64,000 nt of DNA from the NCBI RefSeq assembly GCF_026013905.1, contig NZ_CP110257.1:1984001-2048000 (forward strand). The letters are read 5' to 3'. Made by a program: the position numbers and the translations under genes. Below the pieces are notes generated by a model. It saw only the letters and a list, made by a program, of their open reading frames with translations, made no database searches and had not been told where the DNA came from. Below, in pieces: positions 14,156 to 23,206 of the stretch. The first letter of the stretch is position 1; each line of letters begins with the position of its first letter. Source of the DNA: Schlegelella aquatica (GTDB lineage: Bacteria; Pseudomonadota; Gammaproteobacteria; Burkholderiales; Burkholderiaceae_C).

Positions 14156-14851
14156 ATGAACGAAAGCTTGCGCGCGTACACCGCCGGTTCTTCCGTCCTG
14201 GTGGAGCAGCGCAACCGGGTGTTGCGCAACACCTACTGGCTGCTCGCCCTGTCGCTCGTGCCGACCGTCCTGGGTGCCTGGATCGGCGTGGCGTCCGGTT
14301 TCAGCTTCTTCGCCGGGAGCCCCTTCATCGGCTTTGTCGTGTTCATGGGGGTGGCCTTCGGCTTCTTCTTCGCGATCGACAAGTTCAAGAACTCGGGCAT
14401 CGGCGTGGCGCTGCTGCTCGGCTTCACGTTCTTCATGGGCCTGATGCTGTCACGACTGATCGGCGCGGTGCTCGGCAACTTCACGAACGGCGCCCAGCTG
14501 ATCATGATGGCCTTCGGGGGCACCGCCCTGGTCTTCTTCGGCATGGCCACGCTCGCGACCACGATCAAGCGTGACCTGTCGGGCATGGGCAAGTTCCTGA
14601 TGGTGGGCGCCATCATGCTGATCGTCGCCATCGTCGCGAACATCTGGCTGCAGATGCCTGCGCTCACGCTGACCATTTCGGCGCTGGCCGTCGTCATCTT
14701 CTCGGCCTTCATGCTCTACGACATCAAGCGCGTCATCGACGGCGGCGAGACGAACTACGTCACTGCCACCCTGGCGATCTACCTGGACGTCTACAACGTG
14801 TTCCAGTCGCTGCTGACCCTGCTGGGCGTCTTCGGCGGCGAGCGCGAATAA
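14156..14851 (+). CDS. Bax inhibitor-1 / YccA family membrane protein
   Basis: A 231-residue inner-membrane protein with seven hydrophobic segments starting near residue 27. The terminal ALAIYLDVYNVFQSLLTLLG-type segment is typical of the BI-1/YccA family. E. coli YccA is a substrate and inhibitor of FtsH, which is encoded earlier in this window but not adjacent. Start at ATG 14156 (MNESLRAYTAG) after a GAGGAGAG ribosome site. A single gene, bounded by a promoter candidate and a clear terminator at 14875. Confidence 0.92.
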   Translation: MNESLRAYTAGSSVLVEQRNRVLRNTYWLLALSLVPTVLGAWIGVASGFSFFAGSPFIGFVVFMGVAFGFFFAIDKFKNSGIGVALLLGFTFFMGLMLSRLIGAVLGNFTNGAQLIMMAFGGTALVFFGMATLATTIKRDLSGMGKFLMVGAIMLIVAIVANIWLQMPALTLTISALAVVIFSAFMLYDIKRVIDGGETNYVTATLAIYLDVYNVFQSLLTLLGVFGGERE

Positions 14852-14874
14852 CCGTCCCATCCTTTCCCCCCAGA

Positions 14875-14905
14875 CCCCGCGTGGCCCCCGCCCGCGGGGT
14901 TTTTC
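14875..14905 (+). terminator. Rho-independent terminator after the Bax-inhibitor-1 gene
   Basis: Seven-bp stem CCCCGCG (14875-14881) with CGCGGGG (14893-14899), followed directly by TTTTT. It begins 24 bases after the stop codon. Confidence 0.85.
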
Positions 14906-15111
14906 GTTTCCGGGGGCACGGCACCGTCCCCCGCCACGTGGGCAGCGCACCAAGACGGCGTCCACCTTCCTTCCATCGCCCGCGTTCTTCCCCGGCCTCG
15001 CAGCGCGGCCCTTCCTGCCGCGCGTCCTCGTGGAGTGTCCAGCGCACGACGAATGCCGACGATCGGGGCCCAAGAGCACCCGCCGCGAACGGCCGACTGG
15101 CGCGACCAAGA

Positions 15112-15137
15112 AGTAGGCCCTCCGCGGAGGGCCTACT
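15112..15137. terminator. 26-base perfect palindrome downstream of clpA, probable terminator
   Basis: The arm AGTAGGCCCTCCG is followed at once by its exact reverse complement, giving 13-bp symmetry with no free loop. It lies 57 bases past the clpA stop in a 290-base gene-free gap. The minus strand has only a broken U-rich tail (TTCTT), so it may be a terminator or RNA 3' end stabiliser. Nothing else is visible in 14906-15193. Confidence 0.55.
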
Positions 15138-15193
15138 CTAGAACCAGGAGCGGCGCCTGCCGCACCGCCCTCCTCGCGGCATGTGCCGCACGG

Positions 15194-17494
15194 TCACTCG
15201 GTCGTCGCTGCTTCCTTCGGCCGGTCGCTGCGCTTGTTGGGCTGGATGTCCAGCACGACCTGCTCCTTGTCGTCCAGGTCCACCGAGAGGCGGCCTCCGT
15301 CGACCAGACGGCCGAAGAGCAGCTCATCGGCCAGCGCCCGCCGGATGGTGTCCTGGATGAGGCGCTGCATCGGCCGCGCGCCCATGAGCGGATCGAAGCC
15401 CTTCTTCGCCAGGTACTTGCGCAGGGCGTCCGTGAACGTGACCTCGACGCGCTTTTCGGCCAGCTGGCTCTCGAGTTGCAGCAGGAACTTGTCGACCACC
15501 CGGAGGATGACCTCCTCGTCCAGCGCGCGGAAGTTGACGATGGCATCGAGCCGGTTGCGGAACTCGGGCGTGAACAGCCGCTTGATGTCGGCCATCTCGT
15601 CACCTTGCTCGCGCTTGCTCGTGAAGCCGATCGTCGACTTCTGCATGGTCTCGGCACCCGCGTTCGTGGTCATGATGATGATCACGTTGCGGAAGTCGGC
15701 CTTGCGGCCGTTGTTGTCTGTCAGCGTGCCGTGGTCCATCACCTGCAGCAGCACGTTGAAGACGTCCGGATGCGCCTTCTCGATCTCGTCGAGCAGCAGC
15801 ACCGCGTGCGGCTTCTTGGTGACCGCCTCGGTCAGCAGGCCGCCCTGGTCGAAGCCCACGTAGCCCGGGGGCGCGCCGATCAGGCGGCTGACCGCATGGC
15901 GCTCCATGTACTCGGACATGTCGAAGCGGATCAGTTCGATCCCCAGGATGTAGGCCAGCTGTTTGGCGACCTCGGTCTTGCCGACGCCGGTGGGCCCGGA
16001 GAACAGGAACGAGCCGATCGGCTTGTCCGGCTTGCCCAGGCCTGAGCGGGCCATCTTGATCGCCGCGGCCAGCGCGTCGATCGCCTCGTCCTGGCCGAAC
16101 ACCACGCTCTTGAGGTCGCGGTCGAGGTTCTTGAGCTTGGAGCGGTCGTCGTTGCTGACGCTCGCCGGCGGGATGCGCGCGATCTTCGCGACGATCTCCT
16201 CGACCTCGGCGCGGGTGATGGTCTTCTTCTGCTTGCTCTTGGGCAGGATGCGCTGCGCCGCGCCCGCCTCGTCGATCACGTCGATCGCCTTGTCGGGCAG
16301 GTGGCGGTCATTGATGTACTTGGCCGACAGCTCGGCAGCCGCCTGCAGCGCGTTGAGCGCGTACTTGACGTTGTGGTGGTCCTCGAAGCGCGACTTCAGG
16401 CCCTTGAGGATCTCCACGGTCTGCTCGACCGACGGCTCGACCACGTCGATCTTCTGGAAGCGCCGCGACAGCGCCGCGTCCTTCTCGAAGATGCCGCGGT
16501 ACTCGTTGAAGGTGGTCGCGCCGATGCACTTGAGCGTGCCCGAGCTCAGCGCCGGCTTGAGCAGGTTGCTCGCATCGAGCGTGCCGCCCGAGGCCGCCCC
16601 CGCCCCGATCAGCGTGTGGATCTCGTCGATGAACAGGATCGCGTTGGGCTGGTCCTTCAGCGCCTTGAGCACGCCCTTGAGGCGCTGCTCGAAGTCGCCG
16701 CGGTACTTGGTGCCGGCCAGCAGCGCGCCCATGTCCAGCGCGTAGACCACGGAATCGGACAGCACCTCGGGCACGTCGCCTTCGGTGATGCGCCAGGCCA
16801 GCCCCTCGGCGATCGCGGTCTTGCCCACGCCCGCCTCGCCGACCAGCAGCGGGTTGTTCTTGCGCCGGCGGCACAGCACCTGGATCACGCGCTCGACTTC
16901 CTGCTCGCGGCCGATCAGCGGGTCGATCTTGCCCTCGCGCGCCAGCTGGTTGAGGTTCTGGGTGAACTGCTCCAGCGGCGACCCCTTGCCCTCGCCCTCT
17001 TCCTTCTCGACCTCCTGGCCGCTGCCCTCGGCGGGCTTGGCCGGCTCGGGCGGATCGGACTTGCGGATGCCGTGGGCGATGTAGTTGACCACGTCCAGGC
17101 GGGTCACGCCCTGCTGGTGCAGGTAATAGACCGCATGCGAATCCTTCTCGCCGAAGATCGCCACCAGCACGTTCGCGCCGGTCACTTCCTTCTTGCCGCT
17201 GCCGGTGGACTGCACGTGCATGATCGCGCGCTGGATCACGCGCTGGAAGCCCAGCGTCGGCTGCGTGTCGACCTCGTCGGTGCCGCCGACGGTCGGCGTG
17301 TTTTCCTTGATGAACTGCGTCAGGCTCTTGCGCAGGTCATCGATGCTGGCCGAGCACGCCCGCAGCACCTCGGCCGCCGACGGGTTGTCGAGCAGTGCCA
17401 GCAGCAGGTGCTCCACCGTGATGAACTCGTGGCGCTGCTGGCGCGCCTCGACGAACGCCATGTGCAGGCTGACTTCAAGTTCCTGGGCAATCAT
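15194..17494 (-). CDS. clpA: ATP-dependent Clp protease ATP-binding subunit ClpA
   Basis: AAA+ unfoldase that feeds substrates, including N-degron proteins delivered by ClpS, to ClpP. The 766 residues start [14 protein letters not shown] at ATG 17494. They carry the N-domain repeats, D1 Walker A GEAGVGKT and D2 Walker A GPTGVGKT. The family ending is an acidic/basic tail after the D2 small domain. The ATG overlaps the clpS stop as ATGA, so the two are translationally coupled. An in-frame extension upstream of 17494 runs inside clpS and is rejected. Confidence 0.97.
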   Translation of the reverse strand: MIAQELEVSLHMAFVEARQQRHEFITVEHLLLALLDNPSAAEVLRACSASIDDLRKSLTQFIKENTPTVGGTDEVDTQPTLGFQRVIQRAIMHVQSTGSGKKEVTGANVLVAIFGEKDSHAVYYLHQQGVTRLDVVNYIAHGIRKSDPPEPAKPAEGSGQEVEKEEGEGKGSPLEQFTQNLNQLAREGKIDPLIGREQEVERVIQVLCRRRKNNPLLVGEAGVGKTAIAEGLAWRITEGDVPEVLSDSVVYALDMGALLAGTKYRGDFEQRLKGVLKALKDQPNAILFIDEIHTLIGAGAASGGTLDASNLLKPALSSGTLKCIGATTFNEYRGIFEKDAALSRRFQKIDVVEPSVEQTVEILKGLKSRFEDHHNVKYALNALQAAAELSAKYINDRHLPDKAIDVIDEAGAAQRILPKSKQKKTITRAEVEEIVAKIARIPPASVSNDDRSKLKNLDRDLKSVVFGQDEAIDALAAAIKMARSGLGKPDKPIGSFLFSGPTGVGKTEVAKQLAYILGIELIRFDMSEYMERHAVSRLIGAPPGYVGFDQGGLLTEAVTKKPHAVLLLDEIEKAHPDVFNVLLQVMDHGTLTDNNGRKADFRNVIIIMTTNAGAETMQKSTIGFTSKREQGDEMADIKRLFTPEFRNRLDAIVNFRALDEEVILRVVDKFLLQLESQLAEKRVEVTFTDALRKYLAKKGFDPLMGARPMQRLIQDTIRRALADELLFGRLVDGGRLSVDLDDKEQVVLDIQPNKRSDRPKEAATTE

Positions 17495-17847
17495 GCGGCC
17501 TCCATAATGCACTGCAAAGGATGCCCCGCGCGGCGCGCGGCGGCAAGCACCAATTCGACTTTCGTGGCGGCTATGTCCTTGGTGTAGACGCCACAGACGC
17601 CGCGGCCTTCGTGGTGGATCTTCAGCATGATGTGGGTCGCCGTCTCCAGGTCCCGGTGGAAGTACTGCTGAAGCACCATCACCACGAACTCCATCGGGGT
17701 GTAGTCGTCGTTCAGCATGACCACCTGGTACAGACGGGGCGGCTCCACCTTCGATGACTGTCTTTCGACAACGACAGTTCCTTCCCCGCCGTCCGGCAGC
17801 GCGGGCTGGGCGGGCGTTGCTGGGAGCTTGGGCGTGTCGCTGGGCAT
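17491..17847 (-). CDS. clpS: ATP-dependent Clp protease adaptor ClpS
   Basis: Adaptor that binds N-terminal destabilising residues and docks on the ClpA N-domain. The 118 residues have a disordered N-terminal tail of about 37, then the ClpS core. The core contains [17 protein letters not shown] (the D-D-Y-T N-degron pocket) and later the helix around [16 protein letters not shown]. Its TGA overlaps the clpA ATG. The divergent cold-shock gene lies upstream, as is usual for this neighbourhood. Confidence 0.96.
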   Translation of the reverse strand: MPSDTPKLPATPAQPALPDGGEGTVVVERQSSKVEPPRLYQVVMLNDDYTPMEFVVMVLQQYFHRDLETATHIMLKIHHEGRGVCGVYTKDIAATKVELVLAAARRAGHPLQCIMEAA

Positions 17848-17977
17848 GAAACGATTCTATCGAGTTGGGCTGGACAGGGAGCGGGTTCGCGCCATTTGCT
17901 CTGCACTCGTCAAGGTCAACCTGAGAATATGCACAGGAACCGTCACCAACGCTCACGAACCCGGGCTTGATCCGTTC

Positions 17978-18006
17978 TTGACACCGTGGAACCTGCCGCA
18001 GAGAAT
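17978..18006 (+). promoter_or_regulatory. Sigma-70 promoter of the cold-shock gene
   Basis: Perfect TTGACA at 17978-17983, a 17-bp spacer, then GAGAAT at 18001-18006, followed by TTTTT. The start point would fall near 18013, giving a short leader of about 30 bases before ATG 18045. It lacks the long cold-shock leader of E. coli cspA, which suggests a cspD-like or constitutive gene. Confidence 0.7.
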
Positions 18007-18044
18007 TTTTCGCGAATCAGGAGTATTTACCCGGGCAGGAAGCA

Positions 18045-18323
18045 ATGGGTACGCATGCAGGAACGGTCAAATGGTTCAATGACGCCAAGGGCTTCGGGTT
18101 CATTGAGCCGGACGAAGGCGGCGAAGACGTCTTCGCCCACTTTTCGGCCATCCTGATGGATGGTTTCCGGACGCTGAAGCAGGGCTCGAAGGTCACCTTC
18201 GACCTGGTCCAGGGTCCGAAAGGCAAGCTGGCGCAAAACATCCAGTTGCTCGAACCCCGGGTCGTGCCGGCTGCCGTCCGGCCGCCGGCCGGCACCAGCC
18301 AGTCCGCTTCCCTGGCCGACTGA
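18045..18323 (+). CDS. Cold-shock domain protein (CspA/CspD family)
   Basis: Single-stranded nucleic-acid binding protein. The cold-shock domain is in residues 4-68 with RNP1 KGFGFI and RNP2 VFAHF in the expected places. A 24-residue Pro/Ala-rich tail, poor in structure, makes it 92 residues instead of the usual 67-70. Its location divergent from clpS-clpA is the cspD position. The start [12 protein letters not shown] follows a CAGGAAGCA ribosome site. Confidence 0.92.
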   Translation: MGTHAGTVKWFNDAKGFGFIEPDEGGEDVFAHFSAILMDGFRTLKQGSKVTFDLVQGPKGKLAQNIQLLEPRVVPAAVRPPAGTSQSASLAD

Positions 18324-18764
18324 GCTCTTTTTCGCAAGGGCCTGGCACCAGGCACGTCCTGTTTCGCTCGTCCGGGCCACCCGCAGGCGCCCAAGCCTCA
18401 GATCGGGCTTGGGCTGCCGCATTTCAAGGGTGCATGAAGGATCGCGTGTTTTTGTGCACTCGCCAGAAATAACGGAGCCCACTTGCGCGGGTTTATTGCC
18501 CACGCACCTGGGAAAGCATGCGCTTTCAGGCACCACCGCGAAAGCCGGATATATTCATATACATCCATTCGCATGAAGGCAGCCTCCTTGCGTCCATACG
18601 GCGAATGCGATGAAAAACCTTCACTTCGGCAGGGTCTCGCAAGGCTGCGCCGCATGGGCCCTGCGGCGGCCCCTGCCTATTGAAGACCCGGAACGCGACG
18701 GACGCATTCCCCCCGGATGCGGGGATGGGGCACCGCGCCCTCCGGCGCTTCCCGACGGTCCCCT
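18324..18764. other. Gene-free gap between the cold-shock gene and the phenol region
   Basis: About 440 bases with lower GC than either side. A 9-bp hairpin at 18389-18414 (GCCCAAGCC with GGCTTGGGC) may end cold-shock transcription but lacks a U-run. An AT-rich stretch around 18550-18570 and an imperfect CATTCGC/GCGAATG repeat are present. Short open frames here have no convincing start site or protein-like composition. This is the left edge of the catabolic block. Confidence 0.5.
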
Positions 18765-19598
18765 TCACGTGGCAAGCGGTTCACCCGCGGGCTGCGTCCA
18801 CGGCCGCTGTTGCGGCGCGGCACCGGCCCCGGCGGGCGTCGCGCGTGCGTGCGCCGCGGCCGGCGGGCGCGCGCCCGGCAGGACAATGCGCCCCTCGCGC
18901 AGGGCACGGATCAGCATGTAAGGCGTCGCGCTGATGTGCGCTTCGAGCGCCAAGGCGGCGCGCGCCTCCTGGCCGCTGATCGCCAGCTGGTAGATCTCGG
19001 TGTGCTCGGCATGGACGTCACGCCCGCTGTCGGGCAGGCCGATCGCATAGCTGCGGTAGCGCTCGCTGTGGCGCGCCAGCAGGCGCAGCACTCGCTGCGT
19101 CCAGGGCGAGGCGTGGCCGGACAGCAGCGCTTCATGGAAGCGCAGGTTGAGCGCCTCCCACTGGCGGCGGCGCTCGGGCCGCACCGGCTGCTCCTCCGCC
19201 GACAGGGCCTCGTAGGCCGCCGTCACGCGCGCGCGCCAGGCGTCGTCGCCGCAGCGGATCGACTGGCGCAGGGCGTCGGTCTCGATGTGCACCCGCAGGC
19301 GCGTGATGTCTTCCAGGTCCTCGATCGCGATCGGCGCCACGCGAAAGCCCCGCTGCCCCTCGGCCACCACCAGCGCGTCGCTGACCAGCCGGGTCAGGGC
19401 CTCGCGCAGCGTGCCGGCACCGACCTGGTACTGCTGCCGCAGGTGCTCGATGCGCAGGCGGCTGTCCGGCGCCAGCCGGCCCTCGATGATGTCGTCGCGC
19501 AGCGTGGTGTAGGTCTGTTCGATCAGGGTGCGCGTGGCCGCGCCGTCGGCCGGGTCGACGGGGAGGGTGCTGGGCGGCTGGAAGGAACGCTTGGCCAT
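18765..19598 (-). CDS. GntR-family (FCD domain) regulator, PhcS/AphS-like
   Basis: A 277-residue GntR regulator. The winged helix is at about 25-95 (YTTLRDDIIEGRLAPDSRL, then GAGTLREALTRLVSDALV) and an all-helical FCD effector domain at about 100-240 (NLRFHEALLSGH, EHTEIYQLAISG). A Pro/Ala-rich C-terminal tail of about 35 residues follows. It starts 16 bases after the stop of the DmpR-type activator gene. In Comamonas, GntR proteins AphS and PhcS repress phenol genes, so a silencing role over this operon is the natural inference. Its DNA target and ligand cannot be read from sequence. Confidence 0.8.
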   Translation of the reverse strand: MAKRSFQPPSTLPVDPADGAATRTLIEQTYTTLRDDIIEGRLAPDSRLRIEHLRQQYQVGAGTLREALTRLVSDALVVAEGQRGFRVAPIAIEDLEDITRLRVHIETDALRQSIRCGDDAWRARVTAAYEALSAEEQPVRPERRRQWEALNLRFHEALLSGHASPWTQRVLRLLARHSERYRSYAIGLPDSGRDVHAEHTEIYQLAISGQEARAALALEAHISATPYMLIRALREGRIVLPGARPPAAAHARATPAGAGAAPQQRPWTQPAGEPLAT

Positions 19599-19614
19599 GC
19601 TCGGGCCCTGCCGC

Positions 19615-21306
19615 TCAGGTGGCGCGGCGCGCGTCGTCCTGGATGCGCGAGAGGCGGTAGCTCAGCTGGGGACGGGTGATCCCCAGCGCCCGAGCCGCCG
19701 CCGACAGGTTGCCGCCGGCGCGCTGGACCGCCTCGCGGATCAGCGCGTCCTCCATCGCATCCAGCGTCAGGCCGCTGCGCTGCAGCATGTCGTAGAAGTC
19801 GGCCTGCTGGGCGCAGGCGGCGTTGCTCTCCAGGCCGCCGGAAGCATTGACCGTCAGCATGTCGGCGGAAGTCAGCTGGGGGAACAGCATCGGGGCATCG
19901 ACCATGCCGCCCGAGGACGCAAGGATCACGCCACGCTCGACCAGGTTCTCGAGCTCGCGCACGTTGCCCGGCCAGGGATGGGCGCGCATCGCGGCCAGCG
20001 CCAGGTCGGTGAAGCCCTCGACGCGCTTGCCGTGCCGCGCGGCGTACTTCTGCAGCAGGTGCATGGCCAGCAGCTCGATGTCCTCGGCCCGTTCGCGCAG
20101 CGGCGGGATGCGGATCGGGTAGACGTTCAGCCGGTACAGCAGGTCGCGCCGGAAGCGCCCCTCCTCCACCGCCTTCTCCAGGTCGACGTTGGTGGCGGCG
20201 ACCACCCGCACATCGACCTTGCGGGCCTGGGTCGACCCCAGCCGCTCCACCTCGCCCTGCTGGAGCACGCGCAGCAGCTTGGCCTGCGCCGGCAGCGGCA
20301 GCTCGCCCAGTTCGTCCAGCAGCAGGGTGCCGCCGTGGGCGCGCTCGAAGCGGCCGATGCGCGTCGCGTTGGCACCGGTATAGGCGCCCTTTTCCGCACC
20401 GAACAACTCGCTTTCGATCAGCTCGGCCGGCAGCGCCGCGCAGTTGACCGCGACGAAGGGCTTGTCCGCACGGGGCCCCATCGCATGCAGCGCGCGCGCG
20501 AAGCGCTCCTTGCCGACGCCGGTTTCGCCGGTCAGCAGCACCGTGACCTCGGTCGGGGCGGCCTTGCGCAGCAGCTCGACGGTCTGCCGGAACGCCGGGG
20601 AATGCCCGATCAGCGGCCCCTGGTCGTCGGCCGGCTGCAGCTGCGTGCGCAGCGCCTCGACCTGCGAGCGCAGCTCGTCGATGCGCACCAGCATCGAATC
20701 CGGGTCGTAGTCGCGCGCCAGCTGCTCGCCGTCGGGCCATTCGTGCGCGAAACGGCCTTCGATCAGGCAACAGTCATGGCCGCTGGCCGAGCACTGGACC
20801 TCCTTGAACAGCGCCGGGCGGCCGAAGAAGCCGCTCGTGTAGCCCGAGGCATAGCCCAGCAGCATCCAGCACACGGGCTCGTCCGACGGCCCGCAGCTGC
20901 GCTGGTGCATCTCGGCCTCCCAGCTGTGGTCCCAGCGGAACACGCCGCGGAAGTGACCTTGCGCCTCGTCGACCTCGAGCACCTGCGGCGTGACTCGCAC
21001 CGCGCCTTCGAGCATGTGCAGCTGGGGCCCGACGGCAAAGGCGTCGAACAGCGACGCGTCGGGGCGCACCTTGCGCGCCAGCATCGCGTCGCGCGTGCCT
21101 GCTGTGTAACCCGCGCGCATGAGCAGGCGCCGGGTGTGCTCCGGCCCCAGGCTGGACATCAGCTCGCGCCGCAACGCCTGCAGGCTCGCCGCGTGGAGCA
21201 GCAGCATGCGCTGGTCCGCCAGCCAGATGCGCCCGTCCACCGTGGAGAAATGGACCAGGCGACGCAGGTCGGCGTCGGACGGCAGCGGTGGCAGGAGGGT
21301 GGACAT
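19615..21306 (-). CDS. Sigma-54 dependent phenol-responsive activator, DmpR/PhcR type
   Basis: Starting at ATG 21306 the protein is 563 residues, the DmpR length; longer in-frame starts (21345, 21399) add unconserved residues. The N-terminal phenol-sensing domain keeps the MopR pocket spacing: H97 and W125 for phenol, and C146, E169, C172 and C180 for zinc, matching MopR H106, W134, C155, E178, C181 and C189. The AAA+ domain has Walker A GETGVGKE at 260-267 and the sigma-54 contact loop GAYTGA at 307-312 (usually GAFTGA). A Fis-type helix-turn-helix (GGNLSAAARALGITRPQLSY) ends the protein. Divergent from the phenol operon, where it should act at the 21558 promoter. Confidence 0.93.
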   Translation of the reverse strand: MSTLLPPLPSDADLRRLVHFSTVDGRIWLADQRMLLLHAASLQALRRELMSSLGPEHTRRLLMRAGYTAGTRDAMLARKVRPDASLFDAFAVGPQLHMLEGAVRVTPQVLEVDEAQGHFRGVFRWDHSWEAEMHQRSCGPSDEPVCWMLLGYASGYTSGFFGRPALFKEVQCSASGHDCCLIEGRFAHEWPDGEQLARDYDPDSMLVRIDELRSQVEALRTQLQPADDQGPLIGHSPAFRQTVELLRKAAPTEVTVLLTGETGVGKERFARALHAMGPRADKPFVAVNCAALPAELIESELFGAEKGAYTGANATRIGRFERAHGGTLLLDELGELPLPAQAKLLRVLQQGEVERLGSTQARKVDVRVVAATNVDLEKAVEEGRFRRDLLYRLNVYPIRIPPLRERAEDIELLAMHLLQKYAARHGKRVEGFTDLALAAMRAHPWPGNVRELENLVERGVILASSGGMVDAPMLFPQLTSADMLTVNASGGLESNAACAQQADFYDMLQRSGLTLDAMEDALIREAVQRAGGNLSAAARALGITRPQLSYRLSRIQDDARRAT

Positions 21307-21377
21307 GGTGGACAAAGTATCGATAAACCGCTGAACACCGTCCATAGGGTTCACCCGCCCCACCCATTTCATCATTT

Positions 21378-21444
21378 CAGCAATCGGGCGCGCCGGCACC
21401 TCACCAAATGATCATGCTGCCCTGCAGCAATCGGGTCACTGCTG
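21378..21444. promoter_or_regulatory. Candidate upstream activating region for the DmpR-type activator
   Basis: The 11-base word CAGCAATCGGG occurs twice, at 21378 and 21425 (47 bp apart), 130-195 bp upstream of the sigma-54 promoter, where activator sites are expected. The second copy also forms a CAGCA-N10-TGCTG inverted repeat. An AATGATCAT element lies between them. It does not match the published DmpR site TTGATCAATTGATCAA closely, so assignment rests on position and repetition. Confidence 0.45.
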
Positions 21445-21557
21445 GTCACAAGCACCCCATCGCGTGGCCGAGACGTCGCCGCAGTCGCGGCCGATCGGGG
21501 CCGAATGCTCCGGATTAACCCTTAATTTATCGATATTTTTGGGCGGTTCCCGCCGGA

Positions 21558-21574
21558 TTGGCATGCGTCCTGCG
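21558..21574 (+). promoter_or_regulatory. Sigma-54 (-24/-12) promoter of the phenol operon
   Basis: TTGGCATGCGTCCTGCG has the invariant GG (21560-21561) and GC (21572-21573) exactly 10 bp apart and matches most of TTGGCACG-N4-TTGC. Transcription would start near 21585, leaving about 23 bases before the dmpK ATG at 21608. With a divergent DmpR-type gene this is the expected arrangement. Confidence 0.85.
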
Positions 21575-21607
21575 ATGGAGGCGGCCAACACAGCACAGGC
21601 CCCTGCC

Positions 21608-21823
21608 ATGACGCGAACCGCCCCGCCCCCTGCCGCCGAGCCTGCCATGCCGGCGTGCGACCTGACCCAGAAGTTCGTGCGCGTCCTCGGCCGCAAGGAC
21701 GACCTCGTCGAGTTCAGCTTCTCGGTCGGCTGGCCGGAACTGTCGGTCGAACTGCTGCTGCCGACGCCGGCCTTCGAAGCCTTCTGCGCGGAGCACCGCG
21801 TGCGCTACCTGCCCGACGACTGA
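21608..21823 (+). CDS. dmpK: Phenol hydroxylase assembly/activation protein DmpK
   Basis: Small cytoplasmic protein needed to assemble active phenol hydroxylase, probably iron loading of the oxygenase; it is not part of the catalytic turnover. The 71 residues include KFVRVLGRKDDLVEFSFSVG and end VRYLPDD, as in the DmpK/PhcK family. Start chosen at ATG 21608, just past the sigma-54 start point; the upstream in-frame region precedes transcription. First gene of the operon, 46 bases ahead of dmpL. Confidence 0.88.
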   Translation: MTRTAPPPAAEPAMPACDLTQKFVRVLGRKDDLVEFSFSVGWPELSVELLLPTPAFEAFCAEHRVRYLPDD

Positions 21824-21869
21824 CATCCGCCACCGCTCCCACGCCACACCACCAAGGAGACAAGCCCCC

Positions 21870-22862
21870 ATGAACATCGACCTGCAGGCGCGCGAGATCC
21901 AGCGCTTGCGCCACACCTTCGCCCGCGTGGCAGCCTACACGGGCGACAAGCCGGCTTCGCGCTACCTCGAAGCCACACTCGGCGCGCAGCCGAGCGCCAA
22001 CTTCCACTACCGCCCCACCTGGGAGCCGGAATTCGAGCTTTTCGACACCCGGCGCACCGCGGTGAAGATGAAGGACTGGGACAGCCTGCGGGACCCGCGC
22101 CAGTTCTACTACGCGACCTGGACCATGGCGCGCGCACGCCAGCAGGACGCGATGGAGGCGAACTACCAGTTCGTCGAATCGCGCGGCCTGCTCGACAAGA
22201 TGCCCGATGCCGTGCGCTCCCACGCCTGTGACGTGCTGATGCCGCTGCGCCACGTGGCCTGGGGCGGCAACATGAACAACTGCACCATCTGCGCGCGCGG
22301 CTACGGCACCGCCTTCACCGCGCCGGCCATGCTGCATGCGATGGACCAGCTGGGCGCGGCGCAGTACCTCACGCGGCTGGGGCTCGCGATGGACGAGCCC
22401 GGCGTGCTCGACGCCGGTCGCAACGCCTGGCTGCACGACGCCCACTGGCAGGTGCTGCGCCGCTACGTGGAAGACACTCTGGTGCTGCAGGACCCGTTCG
22501 AGCTGTTCATCGCGCAGAACCTCGCCCTCGACGGCCTGCTGTATCCGCTGATGCTGGGCCACTTCGTCGACGAGCACCTGGCCCTGCAGGGCGGCACGGC
22601 CGTCGCGATGCTCACCGCCTTCATCCCCGAATGGCACGACGAGAGCGCGCGCTGGATCGACGCGGTCGTCAAGGTCGCCGCGGCCGAATCCGAAGGCAAC
22701 CGCCGCCTGCTCACCGACTGGTACGTCACCTACGCCTGGAAGGCGCGCGCCGCACTGACGCCGGTCGCCGAGCTGGCCTTGGGCGAGGTGGGGGCCACGG
22801 CGATGCAGGAGGTGCGCGAGGCACTGGACGCCCGCGCACGCAAGGCCGGCCTGGACGTCTGA
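21870..22862 (+). CDS. dmpL: Phenol hydroxylase oxygenase beta subunit
   Basis: Beta subunit of the (alpha-beta-gamma)2 oxygenase that turns phenol into catechol. It has the alpha-subunit fold without the di-iron ligands. The 330 residues start MNIDLQAREIQRLRHTF after an AAGGAGA ribosome site. The family segment NFHYRPTWEPEFELFDTRRT is present at about 43-62. Second gene of the operon. Length matches DmpL (331). Confidence 0.95.
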   Translation: MNIDLQAREIQRLRHTFARVAAYTGDKPASRYLEATLGAQPSANFHYRPTWEPEFELFDTRRTAVKMKDWDSLRDPRQFYYATWTMARARQQDAMEANYQFVESRGLLDKMPDAVRSHACDVLMPLRHVAWGGNMNNCTICARGYGTAFTAPAMLHAMDQLGAAQYLTRLGLAMDEPGVLDAGRNAWLHDAHWQVLRRYVEDTLVLQDPFELFIAQNLALDGLLYPLMLGHFVDEHLALQGGTAVAMLTAFIPEWHDESARWIDAVVKVAAAESEGNRRLLTDWYVTYAWKARAALTPVAELALGEVGATAMQEVREALDARARKAGLDV

Positions 22863-22891
22863 CCGACAAGCCAATCCCGAGGAGACATCCC

Positions 22892-23176
22892 ATGACGACC
22901 GCAGCCACCTCCAAGGTGTTCATCGCGTTCCAGGACAACGAGGAAGCCCGTCCGGTGATCGAGGCCATCCAGGCCGACAACCCCGAGGCCGTGACCGTCC
23001 ATTCGCCCGGGCTCGTGAAGATCGACGCCCCGGGGCGCCTGGTCATCCGCCGCGCCACGGTCGAGGAACACACCGGCCGCCCGTTCGACCTGCAGCAGAT
23101 CCACGTGAACCTCGTCACCCTGTCCGGCCACATCGACGAGGACGACGACGAGTTCACGCTGCGCTGGAACCACTGA
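22892..23176 (+). CDS. dmpM: Phenol hydroxylase regulatory (effector) protein
   Basis: Cofactor-free effector protein (P2) that binds the oxygenase and couples electron delivery to substrate oxidation, like MmoB. The 94 residues begin MTTAATSKVFIAFQDNEEAR and contain the conserved RLVIRRATVEEHTGR. Gene sits between dmpL and dmpN with GAGGAGA before the ATG. Confidence 0.95.
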   Translation: MTTAATSKVFIAFQDNEEARPVIEAIQADNPEAVTVHSPGLVKIDAPGRLVIRRATVEEHTGRPFDLQQIHVNLVTLSGHIDEDDDEFTLRWNH

Positions 23177-23206
23177 ACGGCCTCACCCCATCCACAGGAG
23201 ACAAGC

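Noticed and set aside
17495..17956. N-terminal extension of clpA through the clpS region
   Set aside because: It would overlap all of clpS in another frame; the conserved ClpA start is at 17494 with an ATGA overlap.
18483..18683. 66-codon frame in the gap left of the GntR gene
   Set aside because: No ribosome site, composition typical of random high-GC translation, and it overlaps the low-GC region and hairpin.
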